DNA of 64,000 nt from contig NZ_JALLIN010000033.1 of assembly GCF_023630175.1 (NCBI RefSeq), forward strand, positions 21,557 through 85,556, written 5' to 3'. Of this stretch, positions 25,785 through 35,346 are shown piece after piece. The translations under genes and the position numbers were made by a program. Position 1 is the stretch's first letter; every line of letters begins with the position of its first letter. Under the pieces are notes generated by a model, which saw nothing but the letters and a program-made list of their open reading frames with translations, did no database searches and was not told where the DNA came from. The stretch is from Streptomyces cellostaticus. Lineage in GTDB: Bacteria; Actinomycetota; Actinomycetes; Streptomycetales; Streptomycetaceae.

Positions 25785-25990
25785 CCGGATTCATCTGGCC
25801 TTCCTGAGCTTTTGAGGGCATATCAGGTAGGCGAGGCGGGTGCTGTGACGTGAAGGCTTCCATCGTAAACGCGCCTGCACGAACGCTGCGCGAGGGTCTC
25901 CGCCATTGTCATCAGAGGGCGGGCCGCCCCGCTTCTGGAGACGGCCCATCGGGGTCACACGTTCCCCCGATCGGCACGGCATATGCCGAA

Positions 25991-26016
25991 GGACGGCCGA
26001 AAAGGTACGGCCGTCC
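25991..26016 (-). terminator. Hairpin terminator of ndk
   Basis: Nine-base perfect arms 25991-25999 and 26008-26016 around an 8-nt loop, 71 bases beyond the ndk stop in the leftward direction. Confidence 0.6.
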
Positions 26017-26086
26017 CAGGTCAGGACTCCGAGCGGACCTGACGCCCTCTCAGAAAAATTCGCGGAAATTCCGCCAGGTGGGCGGC

Positions 26087-26500
26087 TCAGGCACGGCCCG
26101 GGAAGAAGATCTTCACCTCGCGCTCGGCGGACTCCTCCGAGTCGGACGCGTGGATGAGGTTCTCCCGGACGATCACCCCGTAGTCGCCCCGGATGGAGCC
26201 GGGCGCGGCGGCGATCGGGTCGGTCGGGCCGGCCAGCGCGCGCAGCCCCTCGATGACCCGCTCACCCTCGACGATCAGGGCCACGACCGGGCCGGACGCC
26301 ATGAACTCCACCAGCGGCTCGTAGAAGGGCTTGCCCTTGTGCTCGCCGTAGTGCTGCTCCAGCGTGTCCTGGTCCAGGGTGCGCAGCTCCAGCGCGGTGA
26401 TCTGCCAGCCGGCCTTGCGCTCGATACGGCTGATGATCTCGCCGGTCAGGCCGCGACGGACGGCGTCGGGCTTGAGGAGGACGAGGGTGCGCTGGCTCAC
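26087..26500 (-). CDS. ndk: Nucleoside diphosphate kinase
   Basis: 137 residues from GTG with AAGGAG upstream. Transfers phosphate from ATP to NDPs. LVLLKPDAVRRGL opens the protein; the nucleotide-site residues follow in EHKGKPFYEPLVEFM and the phospho-His lies in the NLIHASDSEESAEREV segment (His118 region). Normal length. Between DUF4233 and mreB as in other streptomycetes. Confidence 0.97.
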   Translation of the reverse strand: MSQRTLVLLKPDAVRRGLTGEIISRIERKAGWQITALELRTLDQDTLEQHYGEHKGKPFYEPLVEFMASGPVVALIVEGERVIEGLRALAGPTDPIAAAPGSIRGDYGVIVRENLIHASDSEESAEREVKIFFPGRA

Positions 26501-26563
26501 GAGGGGCTCCTTACGACTGGCATGTGCGGTGGCACGAGATTACAGGGCGTGTCCCCGTCACCG

Positions 26564-26935
26564 TCACGCAGCGTCAGGTGTGGAAGGGCCGGGCTCCGCG
26601 GACTCCCCCTCGGCGGCGAACCTGGCCTTCGCCCGGTCGACCTTGCGCCCGTAGTGGACCGACGCCCACCACAGGGCGGCGAACACCGCGCCCATGAAGT
26701 ACATCGCCGGGACGAAGACGCCGGAGGCGATCAGGGCGAGCTGCAGCGCCCAGCCGAGGGCGACGCCGCCCGGCCGGGTCACCATGCCGCACAGCAGCAC
26801 GCACAGGACCATGGCGATGCCGCTGACCAGCCACACCGTGGACGTGGACAGGTCCGGGTCCTTCATCGCCACGAGGGCGGCGAACCCGATGACGAAGAAC
26901 TCGCCGATCAGGGTCGATGAACAGAGCGTACGCAC
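26564..26935 (-). CDS. DUF4233 membrane protein
   Basis: 123 residues, GTG start, four predicted membrane helices (TLIGEFFVIGFAALVAM, VWLVSGIAMVLCVLLCGMV, LGWALQLALIASGVFVP, MYFMGAVFAALWWASVHYG), acidic tail. Always found directly downstream of folC in actinomycetes; here only 10 bases separate them, so an operon. Function unknown. Confidence 0.88.
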   Translation of the reverse strand: MRTLCSSTLIGEFFVIGFAALVAMKDPDLSTSTVWLVSGIAMVLCVLLCGMVTRPGGVALGWALQLALIASGVFVPAMYFMGAVFAALWWASVHYGRKVDRAKARFAAEGESAEPGPSTPDAA

Positions 26936-26945
26936 GGCGGACTCC

Positions 26946-28460
26946 TCAGCCCTTCCCCAGCAGCAGGCGGGCCTCGCCCACCGTGATGACCGAGCCGGTG
27001 ACCAGCACTCCGCCGCCGGAGAACTCGCCCTCCTCCTCGGCCAGCGTGATCGCGGCCTCCAGGGCCTCGGGCAGTCGCGGCTCGACCTGGACGCGGTCCT
27101 CGCCGAACACCTCGACGGCGATCGCGGCCAGCTCGTCCGCGTCCATGGCGCGGTGGCTGGAGTTCTGGGTGACGACGATCTCGGCGAAGATCGGCTCGAA
27201 GGCCTCCAGCAGCCCGCGCACGTTCTTGTCGCCGCTCGCCCCGACGACGCCGATCAGCCGGCTGAAGTCGAAGGCCTCCCGCACGGCCTCGGCGGCGGCC
27301 TCGGCGCCCGGCGGGTTGTGGGCGGCGTCCAGGACCACGGTGGGAGAGCGCCGCACGACCTCCAGGCGCCCCGGCGAGGAGACGGCCGCGAAGGCCTTGC
27401 GCACCGCGTCGATGTCCAGCCGCTCCGCGCGCTGCGCACCCACCCCGAAGAACGCCTCCACGGCGGCGAGCGCGACGGCCGCGTTGTGCGCCTGGTGGGC
27501 ACCGTGCAGCGGGAGGTAGACCTCCTCGTACTCGCCGCCCAGTCCGCGCAGCGTGAGGAGCTGCCCGCCGACGGCGATCCGCCGGGCGCCCACGCCGAAC
27601 TCCAGGCCCTCGCGGGCCACCGTGGCGTCGACCTCGACGGCCTTCTTCAGCAGCACCTGGGCCGCGTCCACCGGCTGCTGCGCCAGGATCACGGTCGCGC
27701 CCTGCTTGATCACGCCGCCCTTCTCCCCGGCGATCTCCCCCGGTGTGTTCCCGAGCCGGTCGGTGTGGTCGAGGCCGATGGGGGTGATCACGGCGACGTC
27801 ACCGTCGATCACGTTGGTGGCGTCCCAGGAACCGCCCATGCCCACCTCCACGACGGCCACGTCGACCGGCGCGTCCGCGAAGGCCGCGTAGGCCATGCCG
27901 GTGAGCACCTCGAAGAAGGACAGCCGGTGCTCCTGCGAGACGTCGACCATCTCGATGTACGGCTTGATGTCCTGGTACGTCTCGATGAACCGCTCGGCGG
28001 AGATCGGCGCGCCGTCCAGACTGATCCGCTCGGTGATCGACTGCACGTGCGGGCTGGTGTAGCGCCCGGTGCGCAGCTCGAAGGCGCCGAGCAGGGCCTC
28101 GATCATGCGCGCCGTGGAGGTCTTGCCGTTGGTCCCGGTGATGTGGATCGAGGGGTAGGAGCGCTGCGGCTCGCCGAGGACGTCCATCAGCGCGGCGATC
28201 CGGCTGACGGAGGGCTCCAGCTTGGTCTCGCCCCAGCGGGTGGCCAGCTCCGTCTCGACCTCGCGCAGGGCCCTGTCGACCTCGGGGTCCTCCGGCCGGG
28301 CCGGTACGCCGGCCTCGGGCGGCCCGCCCTGGGTGCGCAGGGTGCGGCTGCCGGCCTCGATCACGGCGAGGTCGGGGTCACGGGTGGTCTCGGCGTCGAT
28401 GATCTCGTCGAAGCCGTCGAGGGGGTCGGGGGTGTCGCTGGTGCCGGGGTGGTCGCTCAC
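26946..28460 (-). CDS. folC: Folylpolyglutamate synthase / dihydrofolate synthase
   Basis: 504 residues from GTG. ATP-binding loop HITGTNGKTSTARMIEALL near residue 110, then VVEVGMGGSWDATNVID and GAHQAHNAAVALAAVEAF, the classic FolC blocks; C-terminal ligase domain with LDAAHNPPGAEAAAEAV. An acidic N-terminal extension of about 60 residues is typical for actinomycetes. Adds glutamate to folates. Leftward operon folC-DUF4233 (ndk follows), behind valS. Confidence 0.95.
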   Translation of the reverse strand: MSDHPGTSDTPDPLDGFDEIIDAETTRDPDLAVIEAGSRTLRTQGGPPEAGVPARPEDPEVDRALREVETELATRWGETKLEPSVSRIAALMDVLGEPQRSYPSIHITGTNGKTSTARMIEALLGAFELRTGRYTSPHVQSITERISLDGAPISAERFIETYQDIKPYIEMVDVSQEHRLSFFEVLTGMAYAAFADAPVDVAVVEVGMGGSWDATNVIDGDVAVITPIGLDHTDRLGNTPGEIAGEKGGVIKQGATVILAQQPVDAAQVLLKKAVEVDATVAREGLEFGVGARRIAVGGQLLTLRGLGGEYEEVYLPLHGAHQAHNAAVALAAVEAFFGVGAQRAERLDIDAVRKAFAAVSSPGRLEVVRRSPTVVLDAAHNPPGAEAAAEAVREAFDFSRLIGVVGASGDKNVRGLLEAFEPIFAEIVVTQNSSHRAMDADELAAIAVEVFGEDRVQVEPRLPEALEAAITLAEEEGEFSGGGVLVTGSVITVGEARLLLGKG

Positions 28461-28498
28461 GATGCCAGTCTACGGAGGCGCGGGGACACAGGTGGGCG

Positions 28499-28551
28499 AA
28501 GGCCCCCGGAGCGGTGGAGGACGCAGCGTCCGGTGGAGCTCCGGGGGCCTT
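28499..28551 (-). terminator. Hairpin terminator of valS
   Basis: Fourteen-base perfect arms 28499-28512 and 28538-28551 lie 45 bases past the valS stop and before folC. Confidence 0.65.
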
Positions 28552-28595
28552 GGCCGCTGTTCACCGGGCCGGCGCGCCCGCGCCGGCCGCGTCGG

Positions 28596-31253
28596 CTACG
28601 GCTTCGGGAGCCTGTCCAGTTGGGCCTGGATGCGGGCGATGTCCTCGTCGGCCTTGGCGAGGCGGGTGCGGATCTTGTCGACCACGTTCTCCGGGGCCTT
28701 CGCCAGGAACGCCTCGTTGCCCAGCTTGGCGGTGGACTGGGCCTTCTCCTTCTCGGCGGCGGCCAGGTCCTTCGCCAGGCGCTTGCGCTCGGCGGCCACG
28801 TCGATGGTGCCGGAGAGGTCGAGGGCGACCTCGGCGCCGGCGACCGGCAGGGTGGCGGTGGCCGTGAAGGCCTCGCCCTCCGGCTGCAGGCGCAGGAGCT
28901 GGCGGATGGCGGCCTCGTGCGGGGCCAGCGCCGTCCCGTCCAGCGTCAGCCGGGCCGGGACCCGCTGCCCCGGCTGGAGGCCCTGGTCGGCGCGGAAGCG
29001 GCGGACCTCGGTGATGACGGACTGCAGGGTCCCGATCTCCTGCTCGGCCGCCCGGTCGTGGAAGCCGTCCGGTGCGTCGGCACCGGGAACCAGCACAGCG
29101 GCCGGCCACTCGGCGATGACGACCGACTCGCCACCCGTGAGGGTGGTCCACAGGGTCTCCGTGACGAACGGGACGACCGGGTGCAGCAGCCTGAGCGTGA
29201 CGTCCAGGACCTCGCCCAGGACGCGCTGGGAGACCTCGGCCGCCTCGCCGCCCGCCTGGAACGTCGTCTTGGACAGCTCGACGTACCAGTCGAAGACCTC
29301 GTCCCACGCGAAGTGGAAGAGGGCGTCGGACAGCTTGGCGAACTGGAAGTCGTCGTAGAACGCGTCGACTTCGGCGACGACCGAGTTCAGCCGGGACAGG
29401 ATCCAGCGGTCGGTGGCGGACATCCGCGCCGGCTCCGGCAGGGGGCCGTCCACCGTCGCGCCGTTCATCAGCGCGAAGCGGGTGGCGTTCCAGATCTTGT
29501 TGGCGAAGTTGCGGGAGCCCTGGACCCAGTCCTCGCCGATGGGCACGTCGACACCGGGGTTGGCACCGCGGGCGAGGGTGAAGCGCAGGGCGTCGGAGCC
29601 GTACTTGTCCATCCAGTCCAGCGGATTGACCGCGTTGCCGAAGGACTTCGACATCTTCTTGCCGAACTGGTCGCGGACCATGCCGTGCAGGGCGATGGTG
29701 TGGAACGGCGGGGTGCCGTCCATGGCGTACAGGCCGAACATCATCATCCGGGCGACCCAGAAGAAGAGGATGTCGTAGCCCGTGACCAGCACGGAGTTCG
29801 GGTAGAACTTCGCGAGGCTCTCGGTCTGTTCGGGCCAGCCGAGGGTGGAGAACGGCCACAGGCCGGAGGAGAACCAGGTGTCGAGGACGTCGGTGTCCTG
29901 CTTCCAGCCCTCCGCCTCGGTGCCGGGCGGCTGCTCGTCGGGGCCGACGCAGACGACCTCGCCGCCGGGGCCGTACCAGACCGGGATGCGGTGACCCCAC
30001 CAGAGCTGCCGCGAGATGCACCAGTCGTGGAGGTTGTCGACCCAGTCGAAGTACCGCTTCTCCATCTCCTGCGGATGGATCTTGACCTTGCCGTCGCGGA
30101 CGGCGTCACCGGCGGCCTTGGCCAGCGGACCGACCTTGACCCACCACTGCATGGACAGGCGCGGCTCGATGGTGGTCTTGCAGCGCGAGCAGTGGCCGAC
30201 GGAGTGGGCGTAGGGACGCTTCTCGGCGACGATCCGGCCCTCGGCGCGCAGCGCGGCGACGATGGCGGAGCGGGCCTCGAGGCGGTCCAGGCCCTGGAAG
30301 GGGCCGTGCGCGGTGATGACGGCGTGCTCGTCCATCACGGTGAGGGACGGCAGGTCGTGCCGCTGGCCGATCTCGAAGTCGTTCGGGTCGTGGGCCGGGG
30401 TGACCTTGACGGCGCCGGTGCCGAACTCGGGGTCGACGTGCTCGTCCGCGACGACCGGGATGGAACGGTCGGTCAGCGGGAGCCTGATGAGCTTGCCGAC
30501 GAGGTGACGGTAGCGCTCGTCGTCGGGGTGGACGGCGACGGCGGTGTCGCCGAGCATGGTCTCGGCACGGGTGGTGGCGACGACGATGGTGTCGTCCCCC
30601 TCCCCGTACGTCATGGAGACCAGCTCGCCGTCGTCGTCCTGGTACTCGACCTCGATGTCGGAGATGGCCGTCAGACAGCGCGGGCACCAGTTGATGATGC
30701 GCTCGGCGCGGTAGATCAGCTCGTCGTCGTAGAGCCGCTTGAAGATGGTCTGGACGGCCTGCGAGAGACCCTCGTCCATGGTGAAGCGCTCACGCGACCA
30801 GGCGACGCCGTCCCCGAGGCGGCGCATCTGGCCGGAGATCTGACCGCCGGACTCGCCCTTCCACTGCCAGACGCGCTCGACGAAGGCCTCGCGGCCGAGG
30901 TCGTGGCGGGACTTGCCCTCCTTGCCCAGTTCGCGCTCGACCACGTTCTGGGTGGCGATGCCGGCGTGGTCCATGCCCGGCTGCCACAGCGTCTCGAATC
31001 CCTGCATGCGCTTGCGGCGGGTGAGGGCGTCGATGAGCGTGTGCTCGAACGCGTGGCCCAGGTGGAGGCTGCCGGTGACGTTCGGCGGCGGGATGACGAC
31101 GGTGAACGGCGGCTTGTCGCTCTTCGCGTCCGCCTCGAAGTAACCGCGCTCTACCCAGCGCTCGTACAGCGGCCCCTCTACATCGGCCGGCGCGTACTGG
31201 GTCGGCAGTTCGGAGTCGGGCGCGGGTGGCTGCTGCTGAGCGTTCTCGGTCAC
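28596..31253 (-). CDS. valS: Valyl-tRNA synthetase
   Basis: 885 residues from the GTG at 31253 (the open frame runs on upstream, but the sequence before it is not protein-like). Class I signatures: PPPNVTGSLHLGHAFEHTL (HIGH equivalent HLGH, residues 64-67) and GKKMSKSFGNAVNP near residue 530; CP1 editing domain between; C-terminal coiled-coil tRNA-binding arm (DVAAERKRLAKDLAAAEKEK). Charges tRNA-Val. Conserved upstream neighbour of folC. Confidence 0.96.
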   Translation of the reverse strand: MTENAQQQPPAPDSELPTQYAPADVEGPLYERWVERGYFEADAKSDKPPFTVVIPPPNVTGSLHLGHAFEHTLIDALTRRKRMQGFETLWQPGMDHAGIATQNVVERELGKEGKSRHDLGREAFVERVWQWKGESGGQISGQMRRLGDGVAWSRERFTMDEGLSQAVQTIFKRLYDDELIYRAERIINWCPRCLTAISDIEVEYQDDDGELVSMTYGEGDDTIVVATTRAETMLGDTAVAVHPDDERYRHLVGKLIRLPLTDRSIPVVADEHVDPEFGTGAVKVTPAHDPNDFEIGQRHDLPSLTVMDEHAVITAHGPFQGLDRLEARSAIVAALRAEGRIVAEKRPYAHSVGHCSRCKTTIEPRLSMQWWVKVGPLAKAAGDAVRDGKVKIHPQEMEKRYFDWVDNLHDWCISRQLWWGHRIPVWYGPGGEVVCVGPDEQPPGTEAEGWKQDTDVLDTWFSSGLWPFSTLGWPEQTESLAKFYPNSVLVTGYDILFFWVARMMMFGLYAMDGTPPFHTIALHGMVRDQFGKKMSKSFGNAVNPLDWMDKYGSDALRFTLARGANPGVDVPIGEDWVQGSRNFANKIWNATRFALMNGATVDGPLPEPARMSATDRWILSRLNSVVAEVDAFYDDFQFAKLSDALFHFAWDEVFDWYVELSKTTFQAGGEAAEVSQRVLGEVLDVTLRLLHPVVPFVTETLWTTLTGGESVVIAEWPAAVLVPGADAPDGFHDRAAEQEIGTLQSVITEVRRFRADQGLQPGQRVPARLTLDGTALAPHEAAIRQLLRLQPEGEAFTATATLPVAGAEVALDLSGTIDVAAERKRLAKDLAAAEKEKAQSTAKLGNEAFLAKAPENVVDKIRTRLAKADEDIARIQAQLDRLPKP

Positions 31254-31390
31254 GGGGGTCAGTTTAGAGGTGTCACGGGGTGGTCCCGAAACGCGTTTGT
31301 TCTGTAACGGTGCGGCCCCCGGTGCCGTGCGTCCCCGGCCCCTGCGCCAGGATGTCAGGAACACATAAGCATCTGAGGGGGCACCCAGAA

Positions 31391-32320
31391 ATGAGCAACA
31401 ACCAGCCGGGCCCGTACGGCCAGCAGCCGCCCCGCGGCCAGCCGGGCCCGTACGGCCAGCAGCCGCAGGCACCCCAGCCCCAGCCCGGCTACGGCTACCC
31501 CCAGCAGACTCCCCCGGCCCCGCCGCAGCCCGGGTACGGCTACCCGCAGCAGGGCGGTGTGCCGCAGCAGCCGGGCCCGTACGGCCAGCAGCCGGGCGCC
31601 TACCCCCAGCAGCCCTACGGCGCCCCGCAGCCGCCGGCTCCGGGCGGCGGCACGAAGAAGACGGGCCTGATCGTCGGCGCCGTCGCCGTGGTCGCGGCGA
31701 TCGCGGTGGGCGCGTACCTCCTGCTGGGCGGCAGCGGCGGCTCGGACGTCGCGGACGACGGCCCCCACAAGCTGACGACGCCGGCGACGGTGCTGGGCGA
31801 GTACAAGAAGTCCAAGAGCGACAGCGGCACCATGAGCGAGAGCGACATGAAGGACGCGGAGAAGTGGGGGGTGAAGGACCCCCACGACGTCAGCGCCGGG
31901 TACGCGTCCGGTGACGCCGACAATCCGCTGAGCAAGAAGATGATCCAGTTCGGCGGTGTGTACGGCACGATCGACGACCCCGCCAAGACCGTCGACGCGA
32001 TGTTCGCCTACATGAAGAGCGAGTCCCGGAAGAGCGGCGACGGCAAGGACGTCGCCCTCCAGGGCGAGCCGAAGGCGTACGAGCCGGCCGGTCTCGACGG
32101 CGCGGTCCTCAAGTGCCAGCAGGCGAAGGCTCCCACCGACTCGACGAGCGGCGGCCCGAAGGACGTCACGATGACGTTCTGCGTCTGGGGTGACCACAGC
32201 ACCGTGGGGTTCGTCATGCCGATGGACATCGCGAACCTCGCCGCGGGCCGGAGCAGCGACCCGGCGGCCGACGCCGAGCTGACCGCCAAGTTCCGCAAGG
32301 AGATCCGCGTCCCGGCGTGA
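31391..32320 (+). CDS. Proline/glutamine-rich membrane-anchored hypothetical protein
   Basis: 309 residues from ATG 31391. Residues 1-88 are low-complexity repeats built from PGPYGQQP and PQPGYGYPQQ. One membrane helix follows (GLIVGAVAVVAAIAVGAYLLLGG, about 94-116). The remaining 190 residues form an outside domain with two Cys (VLKCQQAK, MTFCVWG) that may pair. Common design in actinobacterial surface or division-associated proteins; function unknown. It is rightward, divergent from valS and convergent with clpX, with a shared terminator. Confidence 0.85.
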   Translation: MSNNQPGPYGQQPPRGQPGPYGQQPQAPQPQPGYGYPQQTPPAPPQPGYGYPQQGGVPQQPGPYGQQPGAYPQQPYGAPQPPAPGGGTKKTGLIVGAVAVVAAIAVGAYLLLGGSGGSDVADDGPHKLTTPATVLGEYKKSKSDSGTMSESDMKDAEKWGVKDPHDVSAGYASGDADNPLSKKMIQFGGVYGTIDDPAKTVDAMFAYMKSESRKSGDGKDVALQGEPKAYEPAGLDGAVLKCQQAKAPTDSTSGGPKDVTMTFCVWGDHSTVGFVMPMDIANLAAGRSSDPAADAELTAKFRKEIRVPA

Positions 32321-32333
32321 CGCGGTGACGGCG

Positions 32334-32367
32334 AAGGGGCCCCGGTCGGGTTCGACCGGGGCCCCTT
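32334..32367. terminator. Bidirectional hairpin terminator
   Basis: Fifteen-base perfect arms 32334-32348 and 32353-32367, 4-nt loop, between the converging hypothetical membrane protein and clpX. Confidence 0.8.
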
Positions 32368-32388
32368 GGCGTGTCCTGCCAGGTGCGG

Positions 32389-33675
32389 CTACGCCGTCTT
32401 CTGTTCGCCCGTTCCCCGGCCGCGGGCGTCGCGGGGGATGAGGGTCGGGTTGACGTTGGAGTGGACGACGTCGGCCGTGATGACGACGCGGGCGACGTCC
32501 TTGCGGGAGGGGACCTCGTACATCACCGACATCAGGACCTCCTCCATGATGGCGCGCAGGCCGCGGGCGCCGGTCTGGCGGAGGATGGCCTGGTCGGCGA
32601 TGGCCTCCAGGGCCTCACGCTCGAAGTCCAGCTCCACGCCGTCGAGTTCGAAGAGGCGCTGGTACTGCTTGACCAGGGCGTTGCGGGGCTCGACCAGGAT
32701 CTGGAGCAGGGCCTCGCGGTCCAGGTTGTGCACCGAAGTGATCACCGGCAGGCGGCCGATGAACTCGGGGATCATGCCGAACTTGACCAGGTCCTCGGGC
32801 ATGACGTCCTCGAACTGGTCCTTGGCCTCCAGCTCGCGCTTGGAGTGGATGGTGGCGCCGAAGCCGATGCCCTTGGCGCCCGCCCGGGACTCGATGATCT
32901 TCTCCAGGCCCGCGAAGGCACCGCCCACGATGAACAGGACGTTCGTCGTGTCGATCTGGATGAACTCCTGGTGCGGGTGCTTGCGGCCGCCCTGCGGCGG
33001 GACCGAGGCCGTGGTGCCCTCGAGGATCTTCAGCAGGGCCTGCTGGACGCCCTCGCCGGAGACGTCGCGGGTGATCGACGGGTTCTCGCTCTTGCGGGCC
33101 ACCTTGTCGATCTCGTCGATGTAGATGATCCCGGTCTCGGCCTTCTTGACGTCGTAGTCGGCCGCCTGGATCAGCTTGAGGAGGATGTTCTCCACGTCCT
33201 CGCCGACGTAGCCCGCCTCGGTCAGCGCCGTCGCGTCGGCGATCGCGAAGGGCACGTTCAGCATGCGGGCCAGGGTCTGCGCGAGGAGCGTCTTGCCCGA
33301 GCCCGTGGGGCCGAGCAGGAGGATGTTGGACTTCGCCAGCTCGATGGCGTCGTCACGGCCCTGGGCGCCGCCGTTCTCGCCCGCCTGGACCCGCTTGTAG
33401 TGGTTGTACACCGCGACGGAGAGGGCTTTCTTGGCGGCCTCCTGGCCGACCACGTAGCCCTCGAGGAACTCGTAGATCTCGCGGGGCTTGGGCAGCTCCT
33501 CCCAGCGCACCTCGCTGGTCTCCGCGAGCTCCTCCTCGATGATCTCGTTGCAGAGATCGATGCACTCGTCGCAGATGTACACACCGGGCCCTGCGATGAG
33601 CTTCTTGACCTGCTTCTGGCTCTTGCCGCAGAACGAGCACTTGAGCAGATCGCCGCCGTCACCGATGCGTGCCAC
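32389..33675 (-). CDS. clpX: ATP-dependent Clp protease ATP-binding subunit ClpX
   Basis: 428 residues from GTG. N-terminal C4 zinc domain (Cys13, 16, 35, 38: KCSFCGKSQ and YICDECIDLC), Walker A GPTGSGKT (122-129), Walker B IIYIDEIDK, pore loop TEAGYVGEDVEN, sensor RLPVITSVHNLDREAL. Unfolds substrates for ClpP. Downstream of clpP1-clpP2 in the same direction but separated by a hairpin terminator, so it has its own promoter in 33676-33845. Confidence 0.97.
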   Translation of the reverse strand: MARIGDGGDLLKCSFCGKSQKQVKKLIAGPGVYICDECIDLCNEIIEEELAETSEVRWEELPKPREIYEFLEGYVVGQEAAKKALSVAVYNHYKRVQAGENGGAQGRDDAIELAKSNILLLGPTGSGKTLLAQTLARMLNVPFAIADATALTEAGYVGEDVENILLKLIQAADYDVKKAETGIIYIDEIDKVARKSENPSITRDVSGEGVQQALLKILEGTTASVPPQGGRKHPHQEFIQIDTTNVLFIVGGAFAGLEKIIESRAGAKGIGFGATIHSKRELEAKDQFEDVMPEDLVKFGMIPEFIGRLPVITSVHNLDREALLQILVEPRNALVKQYQRLFELDGVELDFEREALEAIADQAILRQTGARGLRAIMEEVLMSVMYEVPSRKDVARVVITADVVHSNVNPTLIPRDARGRGTGEQKTA

Positions 33676-33774
33676 GGTGTGCTTCCCCTTCGCCTGGGAG
33701 ACGACTGGACGCTTTCGAGTCCAGCGACTCCTGGTGCTGCCTTATGTCCGACGGTACCTTGCCGGGCCCGGTGT

Positions 33775-33829
33775 TCGGGTCCCCCTTGGCAGGGTTCACT
33801 TCGACGTGGATCCTGCCAAGGGGGCCCGA
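33775..33829 (-). terminator. Long hairpin terminator of the clpP operon
   Basis: Arms 33775-33793 and 33812-33829 pair along 18 bases with one bulged base; the loop is 18 nt. It begins 17 bases after the clpP2 stop. Confidence 0.75.
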
Positions 33830-33845
33830 GCCTACGCCCCCGCGG

Positions 33846-34511
33846 TCAGCGGACCGCTTCGTTGTTCATCTTGCGGGTGGAGATGATCTGGTCGACGATG
33901 CCGTAGTCGAGCGCTTCCTCGGCAGTGAGGATCTTGTCGCGCTCGATGTCCTCGCGGACCTGCTCGATGTCCCGGTTGGAGTGCTTGGCCAGCATGTTCT
34001 CGAGCTGGTCGCGCATCCGGGTGAACTCGTTGGCGATGATCTCCAGGTCGGAGAGCTGGCCGCGGCCGGTGGAGCCGGCCGGCTGGTGGATCAGCACGCG
34101 CGAGTTCGGCAGCGCCATGCGCTTGCCCGGGGTGCCGGCGGCGAGCAGGATGGCCGCGGCGGAGGCCGCCTGGCCCATGCACACCGTCTGGATGTCCGGC
34201 TTCACGAACTGCATGGTGTCGTAGATGGCCGTGAGGGCCGTCATGTCGCCACCGGGGCTGTTGATGTAGATCGAGATGTCCCGGTCGGGGTCCATCGACT
34301 CCAGGCACAGCAGCTGCGCCATGACGTCGTTGGCGGAGGCGTCGTCGATCTGGACGCCCAGGAAGATCACGCGCTCCTCGAAGAGCTTGGCGTACGGGTC
34401 GTACTCGCGGATGCCCTGGGAGGTGCGCTCGACGAAGCGCGGGATGACATAGCGGCTGTCGGGCCGGGGCCCTTCGTACATACCGCTGGCGGCGCCGGGG
34501 AAGTTGGTCAT
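33846..34511 (-). CDS. clpP2: ATP-dependent Clp protease proteolytic subunit ClpP2
   Basis: 221 residues from ATG 34511; a GTG four codons earlier is possible. Triad: Ser117 (GQAASAAA), His142 (LIHQP), Asp192 (ERDKILTAEEA). Oxyanion loop NSPGGDMTAL. Forms the mixed ClpP1P2 barrel with the gene upstream. 70 bases separate it from clpP1; operon. Substitution of Asp-Met for the more usual Ser-Phe or Ser-Val after the SPGG glycines may affect the substrate channel (comparison from memory). Confidence 0.94.
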   Translation of the reverse strand: MTNFPGAASGMYEGPRPDSRYVIPRFVERTSQGIREYDPYAKLFEERVIFLGVQIDDASANDVMAQLLCLESMDPDRDISIYINSPGGDMTALTAIYDTMQFVKPDIQTVCMGQAASAAAILLAAGTPGKRMALPNSRVLIHQPAGSTGRGQLSDLEIIANEFTRMRDQLENMLAKHSNRDIEQVREDIERDKILTAEEALDYGIVDQIISTRKMNNEAVR

Positions 34512-34581
34512 GAGGGTGTTCACCGTCCTGGTGGCGTTCGGGGGGCTGGTGTCTCGGCGGTGCGTGGCGTGGCCGGGCCGG

Positions 34582-35241
34582 TCAGGCACCGGTGCCGCCG
34601 CCTCCCGGAACACCCGAGGCGTTCCTGATGATCTCGTCGATGAGGCCGTACTCCTTGGCCTCTTCCGGGGTGAACCAGCGGTCGCGGTCGGCGTCACGGA
34701 GGATCGTCTCGACCGACTGGCCGGAGTGGAACGCGGTCAGCTCGGTCATGGTCTTCTTGGTGCGCAGCAGGTACTGGGCCTGGATCTTGATGTCCGAGAC
34801 CGTACCGCCCAGGCCGGCGGAGCCCTGGTGCATCATGATGTCCGTGTGCGGCAGGGCGAAGCGCTTGCCGGCCGTGCCGCCGGTGAGCAGGAACTGGCCC
34901 ATCGAGGCCGCCATGCCCATGCCGATCGTGACCACGTCGTTCGGGATGAACTGCATGGTGTCGTAGATCGCCATGCCGGCCGTCACCGAGCCGCCCGGGC
35001 TGTTGATGTAGAGGTAGATGTCCTTGTCGGGGTCCGCGGCGAGGAGAAGCAGCTGTGCGGTGATCTTGTTGGCGATGTCGTCGTCGACCTGCTGACCGAG
35101 GAAGATGATCCGCTCGTTGAGCAGCCGGTTGTAGACCTGGTCGCCGAGGCCACCACCGATGGAAGGCTCGCCGGCGGCGGAGGGCATCAGATTCGTCACG
35201 TATCCACCTGCTCGTCTTACGACGGCGCCGGGCCGTCTCAC
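34582..35241 (-). CDS. clpP1: ATP-dependent Clp protease proteolytic subunit ClpP1
   Basis: 219 residues from GTG 35241, the length known for S. coelicolor ClpP1; GTG 35199 (behind AGGTGG) is an alternative that would drop 14 residues of propeptide. Triad: Ser113 (GMAASMGQ), His138 (MMHQG), Asp187 (RDRW). The residue after HQ is Gly rather than the frequent Pro. First gene of the clpP1-clpP2 operon; a candidate ClgR box lies about 105 bases upstream. Degrades regulators such as PopR/ClgR-type proteins in streptomycetes. Confidence 0.94.
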   Translation of the reverse strand: MRRPGAVVRRAGGYVTNLMPSAAGEPSIGGGLGDQVYNRLLNERIIFLGQQVDDDIANKITAQLLLLAADPDKDIYLYINSPGGSVTAGMAIYDTMQFIPNDVVTIGMGMAASMGQFLLTGGTAGKRFALPHTDIMMHQGSAGLGGTVSDIKIQAQYLLRTKKTMTELTAFHSGQSVETILRDADRDRWFTPEEAKEYGLIDEIIRNASGVPGGGGTGA

Positions 35242-35346
35242 GTCGTCCTGCCGGAGGCTTGGCTGGGGGTTTCAGGAGACTCCCCTGCCCCCGTATTCAA
35301 GGACCCTAACGCTCAGGTCCCCTCGGGGAATCCCGGAGATGACAGT

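Noticed and set aside
26694..31307. A very long open frame on the plus strand opposite valS and folC
   Set aside because: It mirrors the codon structure of the real leftward genes; high-GC third positions remove stops on the opposite strand. Its protein has no plausible domain.
31391..31660. Repetitive Pro/Gln/Gly/Tyr codons considered as a DNA repeat or CRISPR-like array
   Set aside because: Units are irregular and in frame, so this is a low-complexity protein segment. No CRISPR array is seen anywhere in the window.
33846..35241. Unusual residues in ClpP1/ClpP2 as a sign of antibiotic (ADEP-type) self-resistance
   Set aside because: No biosynthetic cluster is nearby and the differences rest on memory of other ClpPs; the operon context is the standard housekeeping one.
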